The notes below the pieces were generated by a model. It saw only the letters and a program-made list of their open reading frames with translations. It searched no databases and was not told the origin of the DNA. The position numbers were made by a program, and so were the translations under genes. From Leptolyngbya sp. SIOISBB (GTDB lineage Bacteria; Cyanobacteriota; Cyanobacteriia; Phormidesmidales; Phormidesmidaceae), in NCBI GenBank assembly GCA_010671905.1, contig JAAHII010000001.1, positions 434,001 through 498,000 on the forward strand: a stretch of DNA of 64,000 bases, written 5' to 3'. This document shows positions 7,934 to 16,845 of the stretch, piece after piece (positions within the stretch are counted from its first letter, which is position 1; the number at the start of each line of letters is the position of its first letter).

Positions 7934-8983
7934 ATGCAGCCCTCTAAACCCTGGATTTCGATACGACCGCGCCAGCCTGGCATTTCATTTCGGGTTGATC
8001 GGCGGGTGCCGATGGTGCTGGTGATCCTAACGGGCATGGCACTAGTGGCGCTGGTGTTTAACATCAGCCAAGGGGAATATGCCGTGCCGCCGTTGGAAGT
8101 GGCCAAGACGATTTTTGGCTTTCCGGCTAATCCTGACTATGCGTTTGTCATCAATACATTGCGACTCCCCCGAGCGTTGGTGGCGCTGCTGGTTGGCATG
8201 GGCTTGGCCGTCGCGGGGACGATTTCTCAAGCGATCGCCCGTAATCCGTTAGCCGCCCCGAGTGTCATTGGCATTAATTCGGGAGCCAGTCTGGTCGCGG
8301 TCACCTTTTTAATTGCCTATCCCAATTTGCCGATTGGCTGGCTGCCGGTAGCCGCATTTTTGGGCGCGGCGGGAGTCGCGATCGCCCTGTATTTGCTGGC
8401 TTGGAATCAGGGGAGTTCTCCAGTCCGCCTCATTCTGATTGGCATTGGCTTGACCGCGTTGACGGGCACCATCACCAGCCTGTTAATTACCTTTGGCAAC
8501 ATCAACGACGTCAGTCAGGCCTTGGTGTGGTTGACCGGTAGCGTCTATGGCCGCAGTTGGGCACAGTTCTGGCCGCTAGTGCCCTGGCTCGTCGTTTTCA
8601 TTCCCTTATCGCTAGTGTTGGCGAGAGATCTCGACACCCTTAACTTGGGCGATCAGCTCGCTCAAGGGCTCGGGAGCCGGGTGGAATGGACTCGTAGTTT
8701 GCTGATGCTCTGCATCGTGGCTTTGGCGGGGTCGGCAGTGGCCACGGCTGGCACCATTGGGTTTGTCGGCTTGATGGCCCCGCACCTGGCACGGCAATTA
8801 GTGGGACCTTCTCATGCGGGGTTGATTCCGGTGGCAGCGCTAACAGGGGCCTGCATTGTGGAGTTGTCGGATCTGGTGGGAAGGCTGCTGTTTGCCCCGA
8901 TTGAACTGCCCTGCGGCGTGATTACGGCGATTATTGGTGCCCCTTACTTCTTGTGGCTGCTGTACCGCAATCGCAATCAGTAA
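7934..8983 (+). CDS. FecCD-family iron-siderophore ABC permease, second copy
   Basis: A protein of about 349 residues with the FecCD fold: TLRLPRALVALLVGMGLAVA, ISQAIARNPLAAPSVIGINS and GTIGFVGLMAPHLARQLVG. It is the likely partner of the preceding permease. An upstream in-frame ATG at 7898 lies inside a palindromic repeat arm and would add MPRPYRPISSLS. I chose 7934 because the added residues are not conserved-looking and the repeat is extragenic elsewhere. No ATP-binding protein follows; the next gene is an AraC-type regulator behind a Fur-box-like sequence. Confidence 0.92.
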   Translation: MQPSKPWISIRPRQPGISFRVDRRVPMVLVILTGMALVALVFNISQGEYAVPPLEVAKTIFGFPANPDYAFVINTLRLPRALVALLVGMGLAVAGTISQAIARNPLAAPSVIGINSGASLVAVTFLIAYPNLPIGWLPVAAFLGAAGVAIALYLLAWNQGSSPVRLILIGIGLTALTGTITSLLITFGNINDVSQALVWLTGSVYGRSWAQFWPLVPWLVVFIPLSLVLARDLDTLNLGDQLAQGLGSRVEWTRSLLMLCIVALAGSAVATAGTIGFVGLMAPHLARQLVGPSHAGLIPVAALTGACIVELSDLVGRLLFAPIELPCGVITAIIGAPYFLWLLYRNRNQ

Positions 8984-9003
8984 CCAGAGTGGGTTTGTGT
9001 CAT

Positions 9004-9026
9004 AATAATGAAAATAATTATCATTA
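9004..9026. promoter_or_regulatory. Fur-box-like site before regulator 1
   Basis: The sequence contains AATGAAAATAATTATCATT, close to the classical Fur consensus (repeats of GATAAT/ATTATC). It lies about 45 bp before the regulator start. It is the best Fur-like match in the window. Confidence 0.65.
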
Positions 9027-9065
9027 AGCCGATCGCGGCAGTCTGCTCATCCCCCTGCCGACACC

Positions 9066-10179
9066 ATGGCAATTCCCTTCTTTAATCAAGAATCTGATTA
9101 CCTTCACCCAGGTGATCCCAGCGACCCGAGGCTATTTCATGCCGACCCATCTGATCAGATTCTGGTGTGGTCACCGCAAGTGGGCGACGGTTACCAACAA
9201 ATCATCTCGCTGCAAGCAGGGTTAAAGTTGGCCATTCTGGATTGCTCAATTCATCGCACATTTTCCTATCGGCCCCCGCAACAATCGCCATTTCTGGAGT
9301 TTGAATTTCAGGTGGAGGGACGAGCAGCAGGTCAGAGCACCTTTGTGCCCCATGTGTGTCAGCGCGATGGCGTTGGCGTGCGGGCAGTGCAGCGACGTGA
9401 GCTCAAGGTAGAAGTGCTTTTAGCCGCACCTCTGCTGAAATCCTATGCCTACACTGTGGTTGAGCATCTGCCGCCTCAAGACCAGGCAACATTATACGGC
9501 TGGGCCAGCTGGGTATATCGGTATCAACAGGGGTATACGGCTAAGTCTCCCCAAGCAGCATTCGACTATGTTCTAAGTGGTGCCGTCAATAGCTCTCAGG
9601 CCTCCGGTTCGGATGACCCTTTTAAAGATTTAAGCATGTATCAATTTGGTCGTCTTTGGCGATCTCAGACTGCAGACATGCGGCAGGTGATTTATCAAAT
9701 CTTGCACTGCCCCCATCGGGGGTCAGTTGCGACAGTCTTATTTGGCTGATCGATCGCTGGAATTAGTTAGGTTAATGTTGGCAAGGTTCAACCATTCTGA
9801 GGCGATTTCATACCCACTGATAGCCGAAGATTTAGATCGCATTTACGCTGCAGGGAAGATTTTGGCCAGTCGGCTGCATGACCCACCATCGGTGGCAACC
9901 TTAGCTCGACAGGTAGGGCTCAATCGCCTCAAGCTCAACCACGGGTTCCACCAGGTCTATGGCACGACGCCATTTCGCTTTCTTAAATCCTGTCGTTTGA
10001 GCTTGGCGCAGCGTTTATTAATCACGTCCGATTTGGATGTTGAAGTCATTGCCCACCAGGTTGGTTACACCAGCCGCAGCAATTTTGCGGCGGCGTTTCG
10101 TCAGTGGTTTGGCCTTAATCCAAAAGCATTACAGCTGCATCATCGCTCGGTATCTCAGCCCCAAAGCCGCGTGAGCTAA
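9066..10179 (+). pseudogene. AraC/PchR-type regulator 1 (class I), frameshifted
   Basis: Two frames together give one AraC-family protein of about 370 residues. The N-terminal effector domain (DPRLFHADPSDQILVWSPQV, LAILDCSIHRTFSYR) reads to about 9720. The C-terminal HTH domain (LARQVGLNRLKLNHGFHQVY, VGYTSRSNFAAAFRQWFGLN) reads from about 9727. The frames differ by one base at the run CCCCCATCGGGGG. Removing one G gives HRGQLRQSYL, which matches the CPYQG-TR--YL segment of its paralogues. PchR-type regulators bind siderophore and activate receptor genes. Its position before a receptor gene fits this, but the break suggests loss of function or a sequencing error. A second translated piece starting at TTG 9727 would carry only the HTH domain. 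Confidence 0.85.
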
Positions 10180-10280
10180 TCTCGCTAGTCACTGAGGAAA
10201 CGTCGCATTCAATCCATGTGTGTTGGCATCGCTTTGCGAGGGCACGGACGCAGCCCCTTGCGACCTTAAGGCGCGAAAAA

Positions 10281-10306
10281 ATGCGTTTCGGGTTCAGAAT
10301 TTTGGG
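10281..10306 (+). promoter_or_regulatory. Class I operator-like element, copy 2
   Basis: ATGCGTTT, then GG, then CAGAAT, about 125 bp before receptor 1. The gap 10180-10406 also holds a Fur-like stretch at 10321-10338 (TTAATTGAAAATCATTCG). Nothing else was recognised in the gap. Confidence 0.55.
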
Positions 10307-10406
10307 GTCAGGCACTTAACTTAATTGAAAATCATTCGCTTCAAGCTTTTGGGAACGGCGACTGCTGAGGCTCCCTGATGCTGATGCGATCTCGTGTGTG
10401 AGGAAC

Positions 10407-13160
10407 ATGATGGAAAGGTGGTTTTCGAGTTTGAGTCTGCTCACCCTACTAATCTTGGTGGGCGGACCAAGCGTGAGGGCGTCAGAGCTGGATACGGGCA
10501 GCGAGTTAGACCCCGAAGTCAACTCGCCGGAGACGGCCTCATTGACCGTAGACGATGTTGACGCGATCGCGCCTCAAGTCGCTGGACAAGATGCCCCTCC
10601 ATCTGAGCGTGATAACGCCGAAGGAATAGAGCCTGACGCAGCAGAACTATCCGCTACTCCCGTATTCCCTACGGAAAGGCTACGCTTACGGCTGAGTTCA
10701 CGTCGAAGCCCACTTCCCACTCTTCCCGACGCTCCGCAACCGGCAACCACCGTCATTGAGTGGATGGCCCAAATTGAAGCGGCACAAGTGCAAATCACCA
10801 CTGTGCAGGTAGAGTCAACCGACGTTGGCTTGCAGTTGATTTTAGAAACGGCGGACGGTGAACTGGCGACTCCCACAACAACCGTGTCGGGCAATGCCTT
10901 GATTGCCGAAATCCCCAATGCGGTGCTGGTGCTACCTGATACTGAAGAATTTCAGCAGTTTGACCCGGCTGAGGGCATTGCCCTGATTAACATCACCAAC
11001 CTGCCCAACGATCGGGTACGAGTGGCGATCACGGGCACCGATGCCCCTCCCAATCTGGATATCAGTGTGGTAGCTACGGGGCTAGTTCTCAGTGCCACCC
11101 CCGGTTTACCGACCCCGCCCACCCCTGATGATGCCATTCAAATTGGAGTGACGGGTGAGGAGGGTAGCCGTTATGTAGAACCCAATGCTACTACGGCAAC
11201 TCGCACCGACACTCCGCTGCGCGATGTTCCCCAATCGATTCAGGTGATTCCGCGTGAGGTGTTAGAAGATCAGCAGGTGATTGAACTTAATGATGCGATT
11301 CGCAATGTTAGTGGCGTAGTATCAGCAGATCAAAGCGGTGATAGTCAACGATTTATTCTCCGAGGTTTTGATGACCCGGCAATTCTGCGGGATGGGTTCA
11401 GATTAACGTTCGGGGGGACTGGAAGTGCGGGTACTCCAGAACTCTCTAACTTAGAAACCATAGAAGTGCTGAAGGGGCCTGCCTCAATTCTGTTTGGCTC
11501 GGTGGAGCCGGGTGGGGTGATTAATCTAGTCACCAAGCAGCCTTTGAGTGAACCTTTTTATGACCTCAATGTACGGTTAGGTAACCGCACGCTAATTGAA
11601 CCCAGTCTTGATTTTTCTGGGCCGCTGACTGAGGATGGTCGTCTGCTTTATCGGTTGAATGCCCTCCATCGCAGGGAAGACAGCTTCCGCGATTTTGACA
11701 ACGATTTTAATCGCTCTTTCATTACCCCCGTTGTGAGATGGCAAATTAGCGATCGCACTGACTTAACTCTCAATTTTGAATACCTTGAGGCTCAGGGGCC
11801 TGCTGATGTCGGCCTGGTGGCTTTGGGAGATGAAGTCGCCGATATTCCCTTTGATCGAGTTTTAGGTGACCCCGAAGATTTCTTTCAAAGTGAAACGGTA
11901 CGCATAGGTTATGACTTTGAGCATCGCTTTAGCGACAGCTGGCAGCTACGCCATGCTTTTAGATTCAATAGCTTTGATATACAAAATTCAGAACAATTCG
12001 TTGCCCTTGTCTTCGATGAAGCCACCGGAAATTTAGGCCGATCGCTGCTGTCTTCGAGTCAAGATCAAGACGTTTTTGAACTCCAAACCAATGTGGTGGG
12101 CGAATTTGACACCGGCTCCATTGAACATACCTTACTCTTTGGAGTTGATTTATTTCGCCGTGAGAATCCCCGCTTTGATACGTTTGGCGTGCTCTCACCA
12201 GAAATCATCAATATTTTTGATCCTGTTTACAGCGACTCACGTCCTGATCCAGCGATGAATCCGGTCTTTATTGATAACAACACCCAAACGGATGCCCTTG
12301 GTATTTACATTCAGGATCAAATCAGTCTGTTAGATAATCTGAAGTTACTGCTTGGGGTGCGCTATGAAACCGTTGACCAAGACGTTACGAATAACCCAAC
12401 CTTTTTCAATCCAATAGGGTCTGAAACCAGCCAGAATGAAGATGCCTTCAGTCCCCGAATTGGGCTAGTCTACCAACCCATCGAAGCGGTTTCACTGTAC
12501 GGCAGTTTTAGTCGATCGTTTGCGCCCAACACGGGCACAACGTTTGAGGGGGACCTGCTGGAACCCGAACGAGGCGAACAATTTGAAATTGGTGCGAGAG
12601 CTGAATTGCTAGCGGGCAGACTGACGGCCAATCTAGCATTGTTCAACATCACTAAACAGAATGTGTCAACGCCTGATCCAAACAACTTCGGTTCTGTTGT
12701 GGCCACTGGCGAGCAACGCAGCCAAGGGATTGAATTAGACGTGGCTGGAGCAGTCCTGCCGGGTTGGAATATCATCGCCAACTATGCCTATACCGATGCT
12801 GACATCACTGAAGATAATAGCGACATCGAAGGTAATCGCTTGTTTGGTGTGCCGGAGCATAATTTCAACCTGTGGACCACCTACGACATTCAAGACGGTC
12901 CGCTGACAGGATTAGGCTTTGGCCTCGGGTTTAACTACGTGAGCGAGCGATTTGGCGACAATGCCAACAGTTTTACGTTAGAAGATTATTTCCTCACTAA
13001 TGCCGCCATTTCCTATGAACGCGATAACTGGCGAGCCGGTCTGAATATTCGCAACTTATTTGATGTGGATTACATAGAGGGGTCTCAAAATAGCCGATTG
13101 TCTTTCATTTCTCCGGGTGAGGGGTTAACCGTTATTGGCTCATTTGCAATCGAATTTTGA
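10407..13160 (+). CDS. TonB-dependent siderophore receptor 1 (FhuA-like, AMIN domain)
   Basis: Outer-membrane receptor of about 917 residues. It has a signal peptide (SLLTLLILVGGPSVRA) and a low-complexity stretch. An AMIN domain follows at about 130-235 (VQVESTDVGLQLILETADGE, SGNALIAEIPNAVL, RVRVAITGTDAPP). A TonB-box-like IQIGVTG comes next, then a plug domain (TDTPLRDVPQSIQVIPREVL, LRGFDDPAILRDGFRL, LKGPASILFGSVEPGGVINL) and a 22-strand barrel ending in Phe (VIGSFAIEF). It imports ferric siderophores using TonB-ExbBD energy. The start follows TGTGAGGAAC, a leader also seen before receptors 2 and 4. Receptors 2 and 3 are close paralogues. fecB1 begins 4 bp after its stop. Confidence 0.95.
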   Translation: MMERWFSSLSLLTLLILVGGPSVRASELDTGSELDPEVNSPETASLTVDDVDAIAPQVAGQDAPPSERDNAEGIEPDAAELSATPVFPTERLRLRLSSRRSPLPTLPDAPQPATTVIEWMAQIEAAQVQITTVQVESTDVGLQLILETADGELATPTTTVSGNALIAEIPNAVLVLPDTEEFQQFDPAEGIALINITNLPNDRVRVAITGTDAPPNLDISVVATGLVLSATPGLPTPPTPDDAIQIGVTGEEGSRYVEPNATTATRTDTPLRDVPQSIQVIPREVLEDQQVIELNDAIRNVSGVVSADQSGDSQRFILRGFDDPAILRDGFRLTFGGTGSAGTPELSNLETIEVLKGPASILFGSVEPGGVINLVTKQPLSEPFYDLNVRLGNRTLIEPSLDFSGPLTEDGRLLYRLNALHRREDSFRDFDNDFNRSFITPVVRWQISDRTDLTLNFEYLEAQGPADVGLVALGDEVADIPFDRVLGDPEDFFQSETVRIGYDFEHRFSDSWQLRHAFRFNSFDIQNSEQFVALVFDEATGNLGRSLLSSSQDQDVFELQTNVVGEFDTGSIEHTLLFGVDLFRRENPRFDTFGVLSPEIINIFDPVYSDSRPDPAMNPVFIDNNTQTDALGIYIQDQISLLDNLKLLLGVRYETVDQDVTNNPTFFNPIGSETSQNEDAFSPRIGLVYQPIEAVSLYGSFSRSFAPNTGTTFEGDLLEPERGEQFEIGARAELLAGRLTANLALFNITKQNVSTPDPNNFGSVVATGEQRSQGIELDVAGAVLPGWNIIANYAYTDADITEDNSDIEGNRLFGVPEHNFNLWTTYDIQDGPLTGLGFGLGFNYVSERFGDNANSFTLEDYFLTNAAISYERDNWRAGLNIRNLFDVDYIEGSQNSRLSFISPGEGLTVIGSFAIEF

Positions 13161-13164
13161 AACC

Positions 13165-14250
13165 ATGTTGACACTAAGACGAATGATGGGCTGGTTAATG
13201 CTGAGTTTCCTCACCGCAGTGCTCATTATTGGGTGTGGGCTCTCAGGGAGTAATAATTCAGGCGAAAAGACGGTTGATGCTTCACCCCAACTATCGAATA
13301 CGGATTGTCGTGTACTTGCACATGATTTAGGCGAAACTGAGGTCTGCGGGCAACCTCAAAACGTGGCTGTGCTCGGTGTTCATAGCCTCGATTTGCTGCT
13401 ATCTCTAGATGTCCAACCTGTCGGGTATGCAGCCTCCAATGCCTATGCTGGAGAGGTTTTTGATAACCCAGCACAGCAGATTCCTTACTTGGGCCAGCGA
13501 CTCACGACTCAACCAGTAAGCTTGGGGCGCGGTGGGGAACCCTCTCTCGAAAAGCTGACTGCGCTCAAGCCAGACTTGATTGTCGGTGAAGCAAGCCGCT
13601 CAGATAATTACGATCTACTCACTCAAATTGCTCCAACGCTCCAGTGGCAAAATCGCATGGCTAAAGGCCAATGGCAGGAAAGTTTGCAAACAATCGCAGC
13701 CGCCCTCGGGCAGGATGAAAAAGCAGAAGCCGTGATTCAGCAGTATGAAGACCGTATCGCCGATGCGCGGGCTGATTTAGCCGATGTGGTGGCTGCGTAC
13801 CCCAAGCTTTTGCTGTTGGGGGCTAACCGATTAGATGAGGGCGCTTTTGTCATTAGTGCTGATAGCTATCTGGGTGAACTGTTAAGTGGCGTGGGCTTTC
13901 AATTCGTTTCTCCAGCCAATGCCACCGACACTGCACCAATTTCCATCGAAGCCCTGTCAGAGCTAAATGATGCCGACACCATCATTATTCTGGGCTATGA
14001 CTTTGATGCTAGTAATGAGCAGTTGGAGAATTCAAACCTATCTGATGAGGCGTCAATAGACGAGCGACTTGAAACGCAACAGATGAAGTCGATCAAACAG
14101 GATTGGGAAGCGAATGCGATCGCTCAATCCCTCACTGCCAGCCAAGCAGACCGCGTTTACTTCGCCACCTTCTACAAATGGAATGGACTCAATGGGGCGA
14201 TCGGGGCGGAGCTGATTCTGAAAGATTTGCGCCAGTTTCTCTTGGAATAA
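13165..14250 (+). CDS. FecB-type siderophore-binding lipoprotein 1
   Basis: About 361 residues. A lipoprotein signal ends at VLIIGCG with the lipid-modified Cys at about residue 25. A FecB/helical-backbone binding domain follows (DCRVLAHDLGETEVCGQPQN, VAVLGVHSLDLLLSLDVQPV, LEKLTALKPDLIVGEASRS, LLTQIAPTLQWQ). It hands ferric siderophore from the periplasm to FecCD-type permeases. Its start lies right after the receptor stop, so both are probably on one transcript. I rejected the longer frame starting inside the receptor because the signal peptide begins here. It belongs with fecB2 (shared DCR...ETEVC segment), not with fecB3-5. Confidence 0.93.
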   Translation: MLTLRRMMGWLMLSFLTAVLIIGCGLSGSNNSGEKTVDASPQLSNTDCRVLAHDLGETEVCGQPQNVAVLGVHSLDLLLSLDVQPVGYAASNAYAGEVFDNPAQQIPYLGQRLTTQPVSLGRGGEPSLEKLTALKPDLIVGEASRSDNYDLLTQIAPTLQWQNRMAKGQWQESLQTIAAALGQDEKAEAVIQQYEDRIADARADLADVVAAYPKLLLLGANRLDEGAFVISADSYLGELLSGVGFQFVSPANATDTAPISIEALSELNDADTIIILGYDFDASNEQLENSNLSDEASIDERLETQQMKSIKQDWEANAIAQSLTASQADRVYFATFYKWNGLNGAIGAELILKDLRQFLLE

Positions 14251-14368
14251 TCTACTCGTGGCTCACCACAGCAGGGCAAAACCAGACGACATCGCTATCC
14301 AGTACTCAGTGCTTGACCTGGGAGAGAGATATAGGGCGATCGCGTCAGCCTATTGCCATCTCGTTCAA

Positions 14369-14968
14369 CTAAACGGCCTGATAAAAATCCGCTTCAATAG
14401 TCAAGGGAGATTCTGTCAGCCCTCGATTGACGAACGTGAGCAAAAAATCAGCAGACAACTGAGATAAACAAGAACTTTGAGAAATTTCTCCATAGCCGGA
14501 ATCAGCTAACCCGTAAAACGTGATTTCACTGTTCTGCCAAAACCAAACTTCTTTGACGCCTAAATACTGATACTTCTCCAAATCAACTGCCCCACCGCTT
14601 GAATAGGTCACTTCAACAGCCAGGTCGGGAATCGATTTATCGGTATGAAACGCAAAACTACAGTCGGGTTCTTTACCCGCTAGAGGTGGATTCTTAAGCG
14701 TGGTAGACCCAATCGGAAAATAAACCAAATCGTGCTTGCGGCAATAAGTTTTTACCAGGCCATTGATGGTTTCAGCAATGCGCTCATGGTTTCTACTTGG
14801 AGACACAATCGTAATGTTTCCCTGCCAATACGAAACTCTGTAACCTGAATAATCTTCACTGACTAATTGTTCATAATCAGCCCAAGTCATGCCAGACAAC
14901 GTCAGGATTTGATCTTGCTGGTGAGCGCGATCGCTGTCTATCGGGAGATTAAGCAAGTCTGTGAACAC
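14369..14968 (-). CDS. Uma2-family (DUF820) putative PD-(D/E)XK endonuclease
   Basis: The 199-residue protein has the Uma2 pattern: an N-terminal LSGMTWADYEQLVSEDYSGY, then GYRVSYWQGNITIVSPS, and a nuclease core with GKEPDCSFAF, DLAVEVTYSSGGAVD and KYQYLGVKEVWFW. The Asp in EPDC, the Glu in AVEV and the following Lys are the likely catalytic set. The family is greatly expanded in cyanobacteria and its cellular role is not established. It is transcribed against the siderophore genes, between fecB1 and a fossil of another fecB 3' end, and looks like an insertion into the cassette. Confidence 0.85.
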   Translation of the reverse strand: MFTDLLNLPIDSDRAHQQDQILTLSGMTWADYEQLVSEDYSGYRVSYWQGNITIVSPSRNHERIAETINGLVKTYCRKHDLVYFPIGSTTLKNPPLAGKEPDCSFAFHTDKSIPDLAVEVTYSSGGAVDLEKYQYLGVKEVWFWQNSEITFYGLADSGYGEISQSSCLSQLSADFLLTFVNRGLTESPLTIEADFYQAV

Positions 14969-15138
14969 GTTTAGTCTCCTTTTGGTTCATCTTGAGTTAG
15001 CCGATTGAAATATTCTGACAGTGACTGCATATCGTAACCATGCCAAGAACCGTGATTGGCCAACCCAGGGGGTCACAATACAGCATTTCCTTGCCTGGTG
15101 AGGTCACTCCCTCGTCTGAGCACAAGGGTTTCAGGCCA

Positions 15139-15230
15139 TTATTTGTACCTCATTAGCTTCAGAAACGCTGTAGCCTGATTGGAGTTGAGCTGATTCTAGA
15201 AGATTGGCGTTAGTTTCTGCTGGGCTAATC
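15139..15230 (+). pseudogene. Fossil 3' end of a fecB gene
   Basis: The stretch 15181-15230 (beginning GGAGTTGAGCTGATTCTAGA) resembles the last codons of fecB1 and fecB2 that encode GAELIL-DLRQ-LL. It translates as GVELILEDWR, stop, FLLG, stop. Upstream bases 15139-15180 align more loosely with the VYFVPFIKWNALNG region. No longer reading frame remains. The rest of the gap 14969-15382 holds only this and a class I element. Confidence 0.65.
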
Positions 15231-15261
15231 AAAGCGATGGTGATGCTAGAAGGCCAAAAAA

Positions 15262-15286
15262 ATGCGTTTCGGAGTCAAAATCTCTG
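15262..15286 (+). promoter_or_regulatory. Class I operator-like element, copy 3
   Basis: ATGCGTTT, then GG, then CAAAAT, 121 bp before the start of MFS gene 1, and followed by TCTCTGG. Confidence 0.55.
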
Positions 15287-15382
15287 GAAAAAAGCGCCCT
15301 GATTAACCTATGCTCCTTGGGGCAACGTTGCCTAAATGTAGAGATAACGATGCCTTGAATCGCTGAGGAGAGCTAGGGCGCA

Positions 15383-16669
15383 GTGCGAACGTTTCTGATC
15401 ATCTGGCTCGGGCAATTTGCCTCTTTGCTCGGCTCCGAAATGACCAATTTTGCGATCACCATTTGGGCCTGGGAAGTCACGGGTCAGGCCACGCCACTCT
15501 CATTCATTATGGTGGCGACTCAGATTCCCCGTCTGCTGATTTCTCCCTTTGCCGGTCTCTGGGTAGACCGATTCAATCGCAAAACGCTGATGTTTTTGGG
15601 GGATACCGTCGCCGGGCTTTCCACCGTGGTGATTTTGGCGCTGTTTTTAACCGACCATCTGCAAATTTGGCACTTATATCTTTCTGGCGGTATCAACAGC
15701 ATTTTTGGCTATGTGCAGGGGTTAGCCCACTCCGCTTCTATGTCGCTGATTGTGGCAGAGCGTCACTATGCTCGCGCTGCCGCCTTTGAGTCGCTGCAAC
15801 TGTCCGGTAGCTATGTGGTCGCTCCCGCGATCGCGGGGGGCATTTACGCCATCACCGGCCTTAGCGGCATTCTGGCCATTGACTTAGCTACTTTTGGAGT
15901 CGCGATCGCTACCCTCTGCGCCGTCAAGATTCCTCAACCGGTCTCAGCCTGCCAAACGTCAGATGAATCCGCTTGGCAGTCGCTCACCTTTGGCTTTTGC
16001 TACCTCTGGCAGCATCCAGGGCTGAGGACGCTCTTAGGTTTTTTCCTCATCAGCAATTTTATTAACAGTGCTAGCTTCAGCGTGTTTGTCCCCATGGTGT
16101 TGGCTCGCAACGGCAATAATGCGGCAGCTATGGGGACGCTGTTTTCCTTCTTTGGTGTGGGTGGGCTCATCGGCGGTTTGACCCTGGGTGTTTGGGGCGG
16201 GCCTCAACGACGCATCCACGGCATATTCATTTTTAGCGCCATCTGGAAGGTGGGCTTAATGGTGCTGGCCATTACTCGAAATTTTGCCGTCCATATCGGC
16301 ACGGCCCTAGCTAGCGGATTTTGCTCACCCTTTCCAGGAAGCTGTAGTCAGGCGATTTGGCGATCGCAGGTAGCACCGGAAGTCCAAGGACGGGTGTTTG
16401 CCAGTCGATTTTTGGTGACGCAGTTGGCGACGCCATTAGGGGCTGCGATCGCGGGGCCACTGGCAGATCATGTCTTTGAACCCGCCCTGCAGACAGAAGG
16501 ATTATTAGCCGATACGCTACTGGGCCAGATTTTTGGAGTTGGGGCCGGAGCCGGTATGGCGTTACAGATGACCCTATTTGCCAGTTTCGGGCTAGTTGTG
16601 GCCCTCGGAGGATACGGCATTAAACCGCTCATGACGTTAGAAGACACACCGATAAAAACAGCCGCATAA
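15383..16669 (+). CDS. MFS transporter 1, probable siderophore exporter
   Basis: The 428-residue major facilitator protein has about 12 membrane segments. The MFS loop motif appears as GLWVDRFNRKTLMFLGD. It begins at GTG with VRTFLIIWLGQFASLLGSEM, almost the same start as MFS gene 2 (MRTFTLIWFGQLVSAIGSRM). It resembles the EntS/MFS-3 type of exporter. Some cyanobacteria use such a protein to release the siderophore schizokinen. Its place in a receptor-regulator-fecB cassette and the class I element upstream support a role in siderophore export. Export of another compound cannot be excluded. Confidence 0.85.
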   Translation: MRTFLIIWLGQFASLLGSEMTNFAITIWAWEVTGQATPLSFIMVATQIPRLLISPFAGLWVDRFNRKTLMFLGDTVAGLSTVVILALFLTDHLQIWHLYLSGGINSIFGYVQGLAHSASMSLIVAERHYARAAAFESLQLSGSYVVAPAIAGGIYAITGLSGILAIDLATFGVAIATLCAVKIPQPVSACQTSDESAWQSLTFGFCYLWQHPGLRTLLGFFLISNFINSASFSVFVPMVLARNGNNAAAMGTLFSFFGVGGLIGGLTLGVWGGPQRRIHGIFIFSAIWKVGLMVLAITRNFAVHIGTALASGFCSPFPGSCSQAIWRSQVAPEVQGRVFASRFLVTQLATPLGAAIAGPLADHVFEPALQTEGLLADTLLGQIFGVGAGAGMALQMTLFASFGLVVALGGYGIKPLMTLEDTPIKTAA

Positions 16670-16711
16670 CGGTTTCTCGGATTAAATGGACGATGTTAAG
16701 GCAAACCCATG

Positions 16712-16739
16712 GCATAATCGTGCAAATAATTCTCATTAA
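16712..16739. promoter_or_regulatory. Fur-box-like site before regulator 2
   Basis: The sequence contains GCAAATAATTCTCATTAA, an imperfect Fur-like dyad about 110 bp before the regulator 2 start. Confidence 0.5.
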
Positions 16740-16845
16740 GTGAGTCAGATGTTGAGGTTCAAACTCCCTAGGTGAGGTTGTGTCTTTGGTCTTTAAAAGA
16801 CCGCCATGCGCCAATAAGCTTGCCGTCCATTGTCCCAGTTCTACC

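Noticed and set aside
9727-10179. A separate HTH-only regulator gene starting at TTG 9727
   Set aside because: The frame continues the broken regulator 1 without a gap, and the paralogues are single full-length proteins, so a frameshift is the simpler reading.
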